NCBI GenBank assembly: GCA_903913365.1
Contig: CAIWKW010000180.1
Span: forward strand, 1-5,069
DNA length: 5,069 nucleotides
Source of the DNA: Candidatus Doudnabacteria bacterium
GTDB lineage: Bacteria; Patescibacteriota; Doudnabacteria; UBA920
Direction: 5' to 3'
Shown: positions 1-4,470 of the stretch, one piece after another
How positions within the stretch are numbered: the first letter of the stretch is position 1
Layout: every line of letters starts with the position of its first letter
The notes under the pieces: model-generated
The model's input: the letters and a program-made list of their open reading frames with translations, nothing else
What the model was told of the DNA's origin: nothing
The model's database searches: none
Made by a program: the position numbers and the translations under genes

Positions 1-65
1 ATCTTTTCGGCTATAAAGATTATTGCCAAAAAGTTAAATACCGATTAATTCCCTTTGTTTGGTAA
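1..65 (+). CDS. 3' end of a methyltransferase-like gene (isoprenylcysteine carboxyl methyltransferase-like C-terminus), partial
   Basis: The third forward frame is open from the left edge to a TAA at 63-65 and encodes about 20 residues containing FGYKDY and KYRLIPFVW. This matches the usual C-terminal pattern of small integral-membrane methyltransferases of the isoprenylcysteine carboxyl methyltransferase and phospholipid N-methyltransferase type: FG, two residues, YxxY, a basic stretch, then IP and a closing aromatic. In that family the region is a cytosolic tail near the S-adenosylmethionine site. Only the tail is visible, so substrate and start cannot be judged. Frame 1 is also open to a TAA at 46-48 and gives a less family-like peptide (ending KKLNTD), so the frame choice rests on the motif alone. 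Confidence 0.45.
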   Translation, partial: LFGYKDYCQKVKYRLIPFVW

Positions 66-76
66 AGCAATATTTT

Positions 77-107
77 GCCTTATTTCTTAAAAATTATTAA
101 GGCTTTT
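77..107 (+). terminator. Weak intrinsic terminator after the left-edge gene
   Basis: GCCTTA at 77-82 pairs with TAAGGC at 98-103 around a 15-nt A/T-rich loop, and TTTT follows at 104-107. It lies 11 bp after the left-edge stop codon and before the receiver gene, which fits a terminator. The six-pair stem, large loop and short T-tract make it weak. Confidence 0.35.
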
Positions 108-181
108 AAAATATTTCCGCATAGAGTAAACTTAAATTGCGGCTGCAGGCGGCTGCCAAACATTATTAACAACCAAACTTT

Positions 182-571
182 ATGCCTAATTTAAATAAGA
201 CTATTCTGGTGGTGGAAGACGACGATATGCTAAGAGACATTATTATTGGCCAGCTGTCCTTAAAGTATCCCGTTATTCCCGCCCGCGACGGAGAAGAAGC
301 CGCGGCAAAAGTTGAAAGCGATAAGCCCGGTATAGTAATTTTGGATTTACTTCTCCCCAAGCTGGATGGTTTTGGCTTTTTGGAAAAACTGCGAAGCTCG
401 CCCGATCCGGAAACGGCCAAAACAGCAGTACTGGTTGTAAGTAATTTTTCCGACCAATCAAGAATAGACAGAGCCAAAGAGTTTGGAGTGCTTGAATACT
501 ATATTAAATCGGATATTCAAATGGGGATTCTAATAAACAGAGTTAATCGGTATTTTACGCAGGGTACGTAA
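182..571 (+). CDS. Stand-alone response regulator (receiver/CheY-like domain only)
   Basis: The 129-residue product is one receiver domain with no output domain. It would accept a phosphoryl group from a histidine kinase and act through protein-protein contact in the cytoplasm. The acidic metal pocket is E12-D13-D14 in VVEDDD. The phospho-acceptor is D55, at the end of the strand VILD and followed by LLLPKLDG. The switch residue of strand beta-4 is S87 (LVVSNF). The conserved lysine is K109 in YYIKSD; its usual following proline is a serine here, which is tolerated in many receivers. The length is typical of single-domain regulators. The ATG at 182 gives a start 6 residues before beta-1, and I see no clear Shine-Dalgarno site. 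No kinase is in the window, so the pathway is unknown; stand-alone receivers often serve motility or pilus systems. Confidence 0.93.
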   Translation: MPNLNKTILVVEDDDMLRDIIIGQLSLKYPVIPARDGEEAAAKVESDKPGIVILDLLLPKLDGFGFLEKLRSSPDPETAKTAVLVVSNFSDQSRIDRAKEFGVLEYYIKSDIQMGILINRVNRYFTQGT

Positions 572-611
572 TTTTAAGGCTTGGTAAAAAAATTAATTTT
601 TCAAAACCAAA

Positions 612-749
612 ATGATAATCTTTCAAATTCTGTTTGCCTTGGGCTGTTTTGGAATTTTTGGGTTCATAGCTTACTGGATTGGCGTAATATTACACGCCGG
701 ACCGGAGGCCGCAAAAAATCAAATTAACAACGATCCTAAGCTTAAGTAG
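612..749 (+). CDS. Small single-pass membrane protein (45 aa), hypothetical
   Basis: An ATG at 612 opens a 45-residue frame closed by TAG at 747-749. Residues 1-28 are strongly hydrophobic (MIIFQILFALGCFGIFGF, then IAYWIGVIL) and would form one or two membrane passes. A short polar tail ends in DPKLK. I recognise no family. It starts 40 nt after the receiver stop codon and ends 11 nt before a strong terminator, so it would be the last gene of that transcript. A 5-bp inverted repeat (TTGGT at 581-585 with ACCAA at 606-610) sits just before the start codon, and no Shine-Dalgarno site is visible. Support comes from the clear membrane-helix composition, position and terminator, not homology. Confidence 0.55.
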   Translation: MIIFQILFALGCFGIFGFIAYWIGVILHAGPEAAKNQINNDPKLK

Positions 750-760
750 TCTCTCAAAAC

Positions 761-794
761 AAAAAACATTCTGCCAATGGCAGAATGTTTTTTT
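761..794. terminator. Strong bidirectional intrinsic terminator
   Basis: Positions 761-775 and 779-793 are perfect complements (15 bp, core ACATTCTGCC/GGCAGAATGT) around the 3-nt loop AAT. The plus strand runs into T788-T794, and the minus strand runs into a complementary T-tract from A761-A766 followed by more T. It lies between the ends of the plus-strand 45-residue gene (stop at 749) and the minus-strand DUF4870 gene (stop at 831), so it serves two convergent transcripts. Confidence 0.93.
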
Positions 795-830
795 GATTCT
801 AAAAACTTAAGTTTGGCCGGCGCGTAGAAA

Positions 831-1208
831 TTACTTTGACGATTCTTTTTCCGCAAAGTCGCCAATAACCGGCAGTTTATATTTAAAGCCTTTGTAAGCC
901 TGATAAATTAAGAACAGCCAGAGCAGCAAAGAGGCCAAATTAACCAGAGGGATTAAAAAGAATCCGATTAAAAACATAAATCTTAATATGTAATCAATTA
1001 CCAGAAATACAACTGAAATCATTATAGACTGCATGGCATGGAAACGGACAAACTTGTCCTTTGAAGTAACGTAAAAATAAATACCTGTTAAAAAGCCGAG
1101 CACATAAGACAAGGCCGCTGCCACGTTGTGCGCCATTGCCGCCTGCTCTACCGGCTGAACTTGAACCGGGCTTGAATTTTGACTGCTTGGGTTTGTTTGA
1201 TTATCCAT
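831..1208 (-). CDS. DUF4870/Tic20-like integral membrane protein
   Basis: The 125-residue protein has a polar, Gln/Ser/Pro-rich N-terminus (1-25) and then three to four membrane segments at about 29-48, 60-78, 79-90 and 91-106. The motif VRFHAMQS at 54-61, just after a charged KDKF turn, and the ending KYKLPVIGDFAEK at about 109-121 are hallmarks of the DUF4870/Tic20-like family. These small inner-membrane proteins have no settled biochemical role in bacteria. I place the start at the ATG read from 1208. The frame could extend to a TTG at 1262, but that TTG is part of a TTGACA promoter box, and the first 18 residues would not resemble the family. It follows the peptidase genes by about 100 nt but has its own promoter, so it may be transcribed separately. 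Confidence 0.85.
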   Translation of the reverse strand: MDNQTNPSSQNSSPVQVQPVEQAAMAHNVAAALSYVLGFLTGIYFYVTSKDKFVRFHAMQSIMISVVFLVIDYILRFMFLIGFFLIPLVNLASLLLWLFLIYQAYKGFKYKLPVIGDFAEKESSK

Positions 1209-1233
1209 AAAATTTTTTGTTAATGATGCCTTA

Positions 1234-1262
1234 AGTATGGAACTCTTTGGGTATAATGTCAA
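1234..1262 (-). promoter_or_regulatory. Sigma-70-type promoter of the DUF4870 gene
   Basis: On the minus strand a perfect -35 box TTGACA (1262 down to 1257) is followed after exactly 17 nt by CATACT (1239 down to 1234), which matches four of six positions of TATAAT. Transcription would start near 1227, giving a leader of about 20 nt before the ATG at 1208. No clear ribosome binding site lies between. This placement is the main reason to reject the longer TTG start. Confidence 0.7.
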
Positions 1263-1309
1263 AACTTTTAGCCGGCAACAGGAGAAACAAAAACCGGAAA
1301 GAAGGTTTA

Positions 1310-1987
1310 CTATTTTGAAACAATAAGCGCAATCTTTCTGTTTGCGTCTATTTCTTTGGTTACGTTGTTCCAGTCGGCGGAGGCTTTTTGCAGAACGGAA
1401 AAAGGATATTCGTTGCCGTCCCCGCCGTCTGTGCCAGGATCATTCACTATAAAGGAGTCACCTTTAAAACCTCGGATCACTATCATATGATAAAGCGGGC
1501 CGCCGTTTATATATTGGGTGTTTCCGAGCAGCTTGGCGTCAATGGGCAGCAAAATCGGGTGTTTATTGGTTAACGCGCTCTTTAAATTGTCTTCCGTAAA
1601 ACCTAAAACCTGTGTAATAACCAGGCCAAACGCGCCCTCGGCCATTTTGGTGGTGGCATCCGCTCCGGTGTTGGCGTTGTAGCCCAGGTTTGCCTGTTCC
1701 CAAATTTTTAAATTATTAATCGCTTTTTGGGCCTCGTTTGCCGGAAGCTTGTCTTCGGTGGTTCCGGTTAAAAATGCATTAGCCATAGTAATGCTGGTTT
1801 CCTCACAGTCCTCGTTGCGGCTCCAGTTGTCCGTTGGCGCCTGTGCGCTAAAGGGCACCTGCAAAATTACTGTGGTTGGCATTACCGCTGGAATAACAAC
1901 TTTAAAAATAAAAAGCGCTCCGCCGGCCAAAACCACAAAAATAACTCCGGCGGTAAGCATGTCCAATTTTGGAAATTTTATTTGCAT
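1310..1987 (-). CDS. Membrane-anchored C39-like (papain-fold) cysteine peptidase, shorter paralogue
   Basis: The 225-residue protein has a basic N-terminal end, one membrane helix at about 13-36, and then a C39-like domain (Peptidase_C39_2 type). The catalytic set is visible: oxyanion-hole Q49 in PFSAQAP, nucleophile C61 in NEDCEETS, H167 in LYHMIVIRGF and D183 in VNDPGT. By the positive-inside rule the domain should face outside the membrane. Unlike bacteriocin exporters, it is not fused to an ABC transporter and none is near, so it is unlikely to trim double-glycine leaders during export; a cell-surface protease or related hydrolase is more plausible. It is a clear paralogue of the 295-residue gene 118 bp upstream on the same strand and was probably created by tandem duplication. 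The ATG at 1987 lacks a visible Shine-Dalgarno site. No clear promoter or terminator flanks it, so it may depend on read-through. Confidence 0.85.
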   Translation of the reverse strand: MQIKFPKLDMLTAGVIFVVLAGGALFIFKVVIPAVMPTTVILQVPFSAQAPTDNWSRNEDCEETSITMANAFLTGTTEDKLPANEAQKAINNLKIWEQANLGYNANTGADATTKMAEGAFGLVITQVLGFTEDNLKSALTNKHPILLPIDAKLLGNTQYINGGPLYHMIVIRGFKGDSFIVNDPGTDGGDGNEYPFSVLQKASADWNNVTKEIDANRKIALIVSK

Positions 1988-2046
1988 AACGTAGATTGAA
2001 TTTTAAACCCTAAATTCTAAATAATATTAAAGCAGGAGCACCGGGA

Positions 2047-2106
2047 ACTTTCCACTTTCCACTTTCCACTTTCCACTTTCCACTTTCCACTTTCCACTTT
2101 CCACTT
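2047..2106. repeat. Heptanucleotide tandem repeat, 8.6 copies
   Basis: The unit ACTTTCC occurs eight times without a single change (2047-2102), followed by a partial ACTT (2103-2106), 60 bp in all. On the coding (minus) strand it reads GGAAAGT. The array overlaps the stop codon (2107-2105) of the 295-residue peptidase and fills about half of the gap to its paralogue. Reading through it on the minus strand meets no stop in any frame, because the seven-base unit cycles through VESGKWK. Perfect identity suggests recent slippage and probable length variation between strains. Confidence 0.97.
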
Positions 2107-2992
2107 ATTTCGAAACTATGATGATTATTTTTGCCTGGTCTATAGAATTTATGGAATGATCCCAGTCCGCGCCGGCGCTATAGAGAGTATTAAAAGTGTA
2201 CGGATAATTTTTTCCGTTCCTGGTCCCTGCGTCATTGGTAATTAGGCCGGCGGCGTTGTACCCGCGAATTACCAGCATGTGATAAATTGGTCCGGGTTTT
2301 TTGTAATTGGGGTTGTTAATCAGCCGCCCGTTTACGGGCAAAATTACCACATGGTGCAAGTTGAGCTGGTCTTTAATGTCCTGCAAAGTGTAGCCGGTTT
2401 GAACCGTGGCCTTAAGCCCGTAAAAACCACGAATCATTTGCGCGGTCTCTTCCGCGGTTGTGTCAAAATGATAACCAAAAGCACTGTCCTGCCAAACAGT
2501 TAAACCACTAATTTCCGTTTCCACTCGGGCTGAAGGAATTACTTCGTCTTTGTCGCCGGTTAAATAGGCATTGGCCATAATGGCACTGGCTTCTTCACAG
2601 GCTTCGTTATGCAGGTAGTCCCAGTTGGCGGTTGGCGCCTGGGAGGTAAAAGGAATGGGTAAATTAAGTGAAGCTATTTCTTCGGGAGAGGAAGCGGCTG
2701 CGGCAACCGGCGGCGGCTTAAGCTCGGCAGTTGTACTGGAATTTACAGTCACGGTAGAGGGACTTGGTATTTGGCTGTTGCCGCTTAAACCTACTTGCGT
2801 TTTGTTATGGATATAAATATAAGATACTTCGGCAAAAATAATTGCCGCAATAAAAAACAGCACGGTAAATCCGGTTGAAAAACTAACCGTGGAATTTAAT
2901 TTCCGGCCGCCGGTAAAAAGCCTTTTTTTATTGCCTGACTTGTGGGAGGCTTTCTCCAATGAAGTGGAATTTGTAATTTTAAAGTTGGCCAT
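2105..2992 (-). CDS. Membrane-anchored C39-like (papain-fold) cysteine peptidase, longer paralogue
   Basis: The 295-residue protein has a basic cytoplasmic segment (about 1-37, with KKR and GGRK), one membrane helix at about 40-60, a Pro/Ser/Thr/Ala-rich linker (about 65-108), and a C39-like domain. Catalytic residues are visible: Q118 in PFTSQAP, C132 in NEACEEAS, H238 in IYHMLVIRGY and D254 in ITNDAGT. It shares blocks with the 225-residue gene downstream, including MANAYLTG against MANAFLTG and the ending IVSK, but has the extra linker, which would hold the domain away from the membrane or within a cell-wall layer. Substrate is unknown. The start at 2992 is supported by AGAGGT on the minus strand only 2 nt before ATG; the spacing is short, but there is no other ATG before residue 139. 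A hairpin terminator lies in its leader. Confidence 0.87.
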   Translation of the reverse strand: MANFKITNSTSLEKASHKSGNKKRLFTGGRKLNSTVSFSTGFTVLFFIAAIIFAEVSYIYIHNKTQVGLSGNSQIPSPSTVTVNSSTTAELKPPPVAAAASSPEEIASLNLPIPFTSQAPTANWDYLHNEACEEASAIMANAYLTGDKDEVIPSARVETEISGLTVWQDSAFGYHFDTTAEETAQMIRGFYGLKATVQTGYTLQDIKDQLNLHHVVILPVNGRLINNPNYKKPGPIYHMLVIRGYNAAGLITNDAGTRNGKNYPYTFNTLYSAGADWDHSINSIDQAKIIIIVSK

Positions 2993-3011
2993 ATACCTCT
3001 ATATAGTAGTT

Positions 3012-3038
3012 AAAAAGCCCCTGCTCTAGCAAGGGCTT
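3012..3038 (-). terminator. Intrinsic terminator in the leader of the 295-aa peptidase
   Basis: AAGCCC (3015-3020) pairs with GGGCTT (3033-3038). After one C/A mismatch, TGC (3022-3024) pairs with GCA (3029-3031) around the loop TCTA. On the minus strand the stem is followed by a run of five T (complement of 3012-3016); the plus strand has no T-run, so it works in the minus direction. Its T-tract ends about 20 nt before the peptidase start codon. That position suits either attenuation of this gene or the end of a separate small upstream RNA. Confidence 0.7.
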
Positions 3039-3056
3039 AGTATTTATTCAACGGCA

Positions 3057-3091
3057 GAAGCATCAAACGCTGAAACAGCAAATCCGGCTTC
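3057..3091 (-). promoter_or_regulatory. Leader hairpin upstream of the peptidase terminator
   Basis: GAAGC (3057-3061) pairs with GCTTC (3087-3091), and inside it GCTG (3069-3072) pairs with CAGC (3076-3079) around a 3-nt loop, leaving two 7-nt internal strands. It sits between a TATAAT box and the leader terminator in the minus direction. The structure is simple and could form on either strand. I do not recognise a riboswitch class. Confidence 0.35.
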
Positions 3092-3102
3092 CGATGTTGC
3101 AG

Positions 3103-3108
3103 ATTATA
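3103..3108 (-). promoter_or_regulatory. Possible -10 box for the peptidase leader
   Basis: A perfect TATAAT is read on the minus strand from 3108 to 3103. No convincing -35 box lies 16-18 nt upstream (AAAATT at spacing 17). If used, transcription would begin near 3096 and give a leader of about 104 nt containing the hairpin and terminator described separately. Confidence 0.35.
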
Positions 3109-3152
3109 CCGAAGCGCTTGCAAAAAATTTTGACTCATCGTTCGCAAGCCCC

Positions 3153-3187
3153 TTTTTCCGCCAATAAAATTTTATTTAGCGGGAAAA
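3153..3187. repeat. Imperfect inverted repeat with A/T palindromic core
   Basis: TTTTTCCGC (3153-3161) pairs with GCGGGAAAA (3179-3187), with one T-G wobble on the plus strand, around the perfect 14-bp palindrome AATAAAATTTTATT (3163-3176). A T-run at 3195-3201 begins 8 nt beyond the stem, too far for a standard plus-strand terminator. The role is unknown; it could be a protein binding site or part of a longer RNA. Confidence 0.5.
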
Positions 3188-3411
3188 TTAATCATTTTTT
3201 TCTGGGTCTCATAGGGCCTCTTGAGTAAGCATAAGCGCAATTATTTTATTTGTATACGGCAAAAGCCTGTATTAGACCATTACTGCCCCAGTTAAGCCAT
3301 AAGAAGCGTTTAGTGGCGCAGTTAAACACTTAATTAACCGTTTAATTATTTTTATCCTCAATAAAACGGGCAAAAGGTTCATAACAAGGGCGAAACCGCC
3401 TCAACTTCTAT
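3188..3411. other. Non-coding stretch with no recognised content
   Basis: Both strands are broken by stop codons and no start-to-stop frame of useful length is present. Visible items are a small hairpin (ATAC-GGC-AAAA-GCC-T-GTAT, about 3255-3273), a short ACTG-CCC-CAGT inverted repeat near 3284-3294, and a 10-nt segment CCTGTATTAG (3266-3275) that is complementary to 3565-3574 in the predicted RNA downstream. There are no tRNA, tmRNA, RNase P or SRP RNA signatures that I can recognise. Confidence 0.5.
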
Positions 3412-3421
3412 ATACACTATT

Positions 3422-3427
3422 TATAAT
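3422..3427 (+). promoter_or_regulatory. Possible -10 box upstream of the structured RNA
   Basis: A perfect TATAAT stands on the plus strand about 55 bp before the basal helix of the predicted RNA, in a very A/T-rich stretch. The best -35-like hexamer (TCAACT at 3401-3406) is poor and only 15 nt away, so promoter activity is uncertain. If real, it would start transcription near 3434 toward the RNA and the ArsR-type gene. Confidence 0.3.
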
Positions 3428-3453
3428 ATAGAGTACGCTTAATATAAGTTACA

Positions 3454-3476
3454 TTAATAATTAAATTAGTAATTAA
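3454..3476. promoter_or_regulatory. A/T-rich imperfect palindrome, possible operator
   Basis: TTAATAATTA (3454-3463) and TAGTAATTAA (3467-3476) are inverted copies matching at eight of ten positions around AAT. ArsR-family repressors usually bind A/T-rich palindromes near their own promoter, and an ArsR-type gene lies downstream. The sequence is so A/T-rich that chance is a serious alternative. Confidence 0.2.
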
Positions 3477-3479
3477 CAG

Positions 3480-3661
3480 TTTAATTGGTTTTGGGTCTTA
3501 CGCGATTTATTAGCGACGTAGAGCGAGTGAAAGTTATCTTCAGATAACTTGCCGAGTCGAGGAGCTAATACAGGTTAGATACTTGAGCTTTGTGAAGAGC
3601 TAACCTTTATTTTTTAGATATAAATTCGGGATGAAAAGCGTAAGGCCTAAGATCGGTTAAA
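3480..3661 (+). ncRNA. Predicted structured RNA of about 182 nt, unknown class
   Basis: Positions 3480-3503 pair with 3638-3661 over 24 consecutive bases: 18 Watson-Crick pairs and six wobble pairs (3485-3656, 3486-3655, 3488-3653, 3490-3651, 3493-3648, 3496-3645), with no mismatch. Every wobble is G-U when read as plus-strand RNA and would be an A-C mismatch on the other strand, which assigns the strand. Inside are a branched hairpin (TTAGC 3510-3514 with GCTAA 3564-3568, capped by the 8-bp arm AAGTTATC/GATAACTT with loop TTCA) and a second hairpin (3572-3578 with 3600-3606) followed by a U-tract. The 3' arm ends 10 nt before the ATG of the ArsR-type gene. I know of no matching family. A 6S-like regulator RNA, a cis-regulatory leader, or a retron-like a1/a2 helix without a nearby reverse transcriptase are alternatives; a short mobile inverted repeat is also possible. 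Confidence 0.6.
3572..3615 (+). terminator. Terminator-like hairpin within the predicted RNA
   Basis: AGGTTAG (3572-3578) pairs with CTAACCT (3600-3606), with a short inner CTT/AAG stem, and is followed by TTTATTTTTT (3606-3615). This is the shape of a plus-strand intrinsic terminator 57 nt before the ArsR-type start codon. It lies inside the 24-bp outer helix, so termination here would leave out the 3' arm of that helix. Confidence 0.5.
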
Positions 3662-3671
3662 AAACAAAACT

Positions 3672-3977
3672 ATGCTTACCGAAAAAAAGACAGCAAAAAT
3701 TCGCAAAGCTTTTAACGGCACGGACCAGCGGGTTATTTTTAAAATACTCGGCGACACAAACCGCTACCGCATTTTTGAAATGCTGAGCAAGGAGCCAAAG
3801 CTTGCCGTTGGCGACATGGCCAAAATTTTAAGAATTTCCATTCCCTTAGCCTCCCAGCATTTAAAAATTTTGGAGCAGGCAAAAATATTAAAAAAGGAAA
3901 AGGTTGGCCAGAAAGTATTCTACAAGCTCAGAATAGATAACCGGATTGCCCAAGCAATTATCCACGACGTTATTTAA
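3672..3977 (+). CDS. ArsR-family winged helix-turn-helix regulator
   Basis: The 101-residue protein is a compact winged HTH of ArsR/SmtB type, expected to bind DNA as a dimer. Visible features in order are a helix with FKILGDTNRYRIFEML (about 23-38, the family's usual F-x-x-L-x-D-x-x-R-x-x-I-L opening), DMAKILRIS as the first HTH helix (48-56), the recognition helix IPLASQHLKILEQA (57-70), and a beta-hairpin wing ILKKEKVGQKVFYKLR (72-87). The alpha-3 metal motif ELCVCD of arsenic, cadmium and lead sensors is absent (KLAVGDMA instead, no cysteine anywhere), so metal sensing at that site is unlikely. The ATG at 3672 has no Shine-Dalgarno site and lies 10 nt after the predicted structured RNA. 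The membrane-protein genes downstream on the same strand could be its targets; that is inference. Confidence 0.88.
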   Translation: MLTEKKTAKIRKAFNGTDQRVIFKILGDTNRYRIFEMLSKEPKLAVGDMAKILRISIPLASQHLKILEQAKILKKEKVGQKVFYKLRIDNRIAQAIIHDVI

Positions 3978-4038
3978 TAATAATTTGAAAATCGGAAAAA
4001 AATTAAATTGGAGTTAATTAAAAATAACTTTAAACCAT

Positions 4039-4413
4039 ATGCCTATTTCTAACGGAACGAACTCATATAATTCATCAAGCACCAAGCCCTTATACCGCGG
4101 AACACAAATTGTCTGGTATATTGCCGGCCTTGTGGAGGTACTGCTTGCCTTCCGCTTTATACTTAAGCTGCTCGGTGCAAATCCTTTAGCCGGATTTACA
4201 AGCTTTATTTACGGCATAACCCAATTGTTTGCCGCACCTTTTTTAAGCGTGTTTAAAATAAGCAGAGTGGAGGGCAGTATTTTTGAGTGGACCACTTTGC
4301 TGGCCATGATTGTTTACTGGCTCATTGCCATGGCAATTGCCAAATTGTTTGTGATGGGCAAAACAGTTTCCACCCCAGAAGCTGCGGTAAAGCTGGATAA
4401 CCAAGATAAATAA
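4039..4413 (+). CDS. YggT family integral membrane protein
   Basis: The 124-residue protein has a polar N-terminus (1-20), a membrane helix at about 22-45 carrying the family signature RFILKLLGANP (39-49), a hydrophobic segment around 55-72 containing APF (66-68), a second membrane helix at about 86-106, and a polar tail. This order is typical of the YggT/YlmG family, which in bacteria and chloroplasts is linked to membrane organisation, cell division or nucleoid distribution and osmotic stress; its biochemical activity is not settled. The ATG at 4039 comes 61 nt after the regulator stop. A GGAG at 4010-4013 is too far away to serve as its Shine-Dalgarno site. It is the first of three membrane-protein genes in the same direction. 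Confidence 0.88.
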   Translation: MPISNGTNSYNSSSTKPLYRGTQIVWYIAGLVEVLLAFRFILKLLGANPLAGFTSFIYGITQLFAAPFLSVFKISRVEGSIFEWTTLLAMIVYWLIAMAIAKLFVMGKTVSTPEAAVKLDNQDK

Positions 4414-4470
4414 ATAACTCCTTTTTCTAACGCTTTTTGAGCATTGAAATTGGAAGAGAACATACACGAT

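Noticed and set aside
182..477. Long antisense frames opposite the receiver gene, and similar shadows opposite both peptidases, the YggT gene and the Lys/Ala-rich gene.
   Set aside because: They fully overlap well-supported genes and give no recognisable motif or sensible composition.
581..610. Inverted repeat TTGGT...ACCAA with an A/T palindrome, considered as a terminator of the receiver gene.
   Set aside because: The stem is only 5 bp with a long A/T interior and no T-tract after the second arm, and the next start codon follows at once.
1252..1257. Perfect TATAAT on the plus strand.
   Set aside because: No plus-strand gene follows, no -35 box is at the right distance, and the site lies opposite the minus-strand promoter spacer.
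3106..3155. Minus-strand stretch encoding ANDESKFF and then a stop, reminiscent of a tmRNA tag region.
   Set aside because: The tag does not end in the usual ALAA-type residues, and there is no tRNA-like acceptor, GGTTCGA T-arm or CCA end on either side within reach.
3030..3167. Open plus-strand frame of 45 codons with protein-like composition (it includes ADYTEALAKNF).
   Set aside because: It has no ATG, GTG or TTG start, follows a stop at 3027-3029, and overlaps minus-strand leader structures. It could be a gene remnant, but that cannot be supported here.
3480..3661. Reading the structured RNA as a retron msr-msd because of its long closing helix.
   Set aside because: No reverse transcriptase gene follows, the inner hairpins do not form the usual long msd stem, and the downstream gene is a wHTH regulator.
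4444..4470. Nine-residue extension of the Lys/Ala-rich protein from a TTG start.
   Set aside because: The ATG at 4471 gives a normal MSKK start, and the purine-rich GGAAGAG within the extension suits a leader better than coding sequence.
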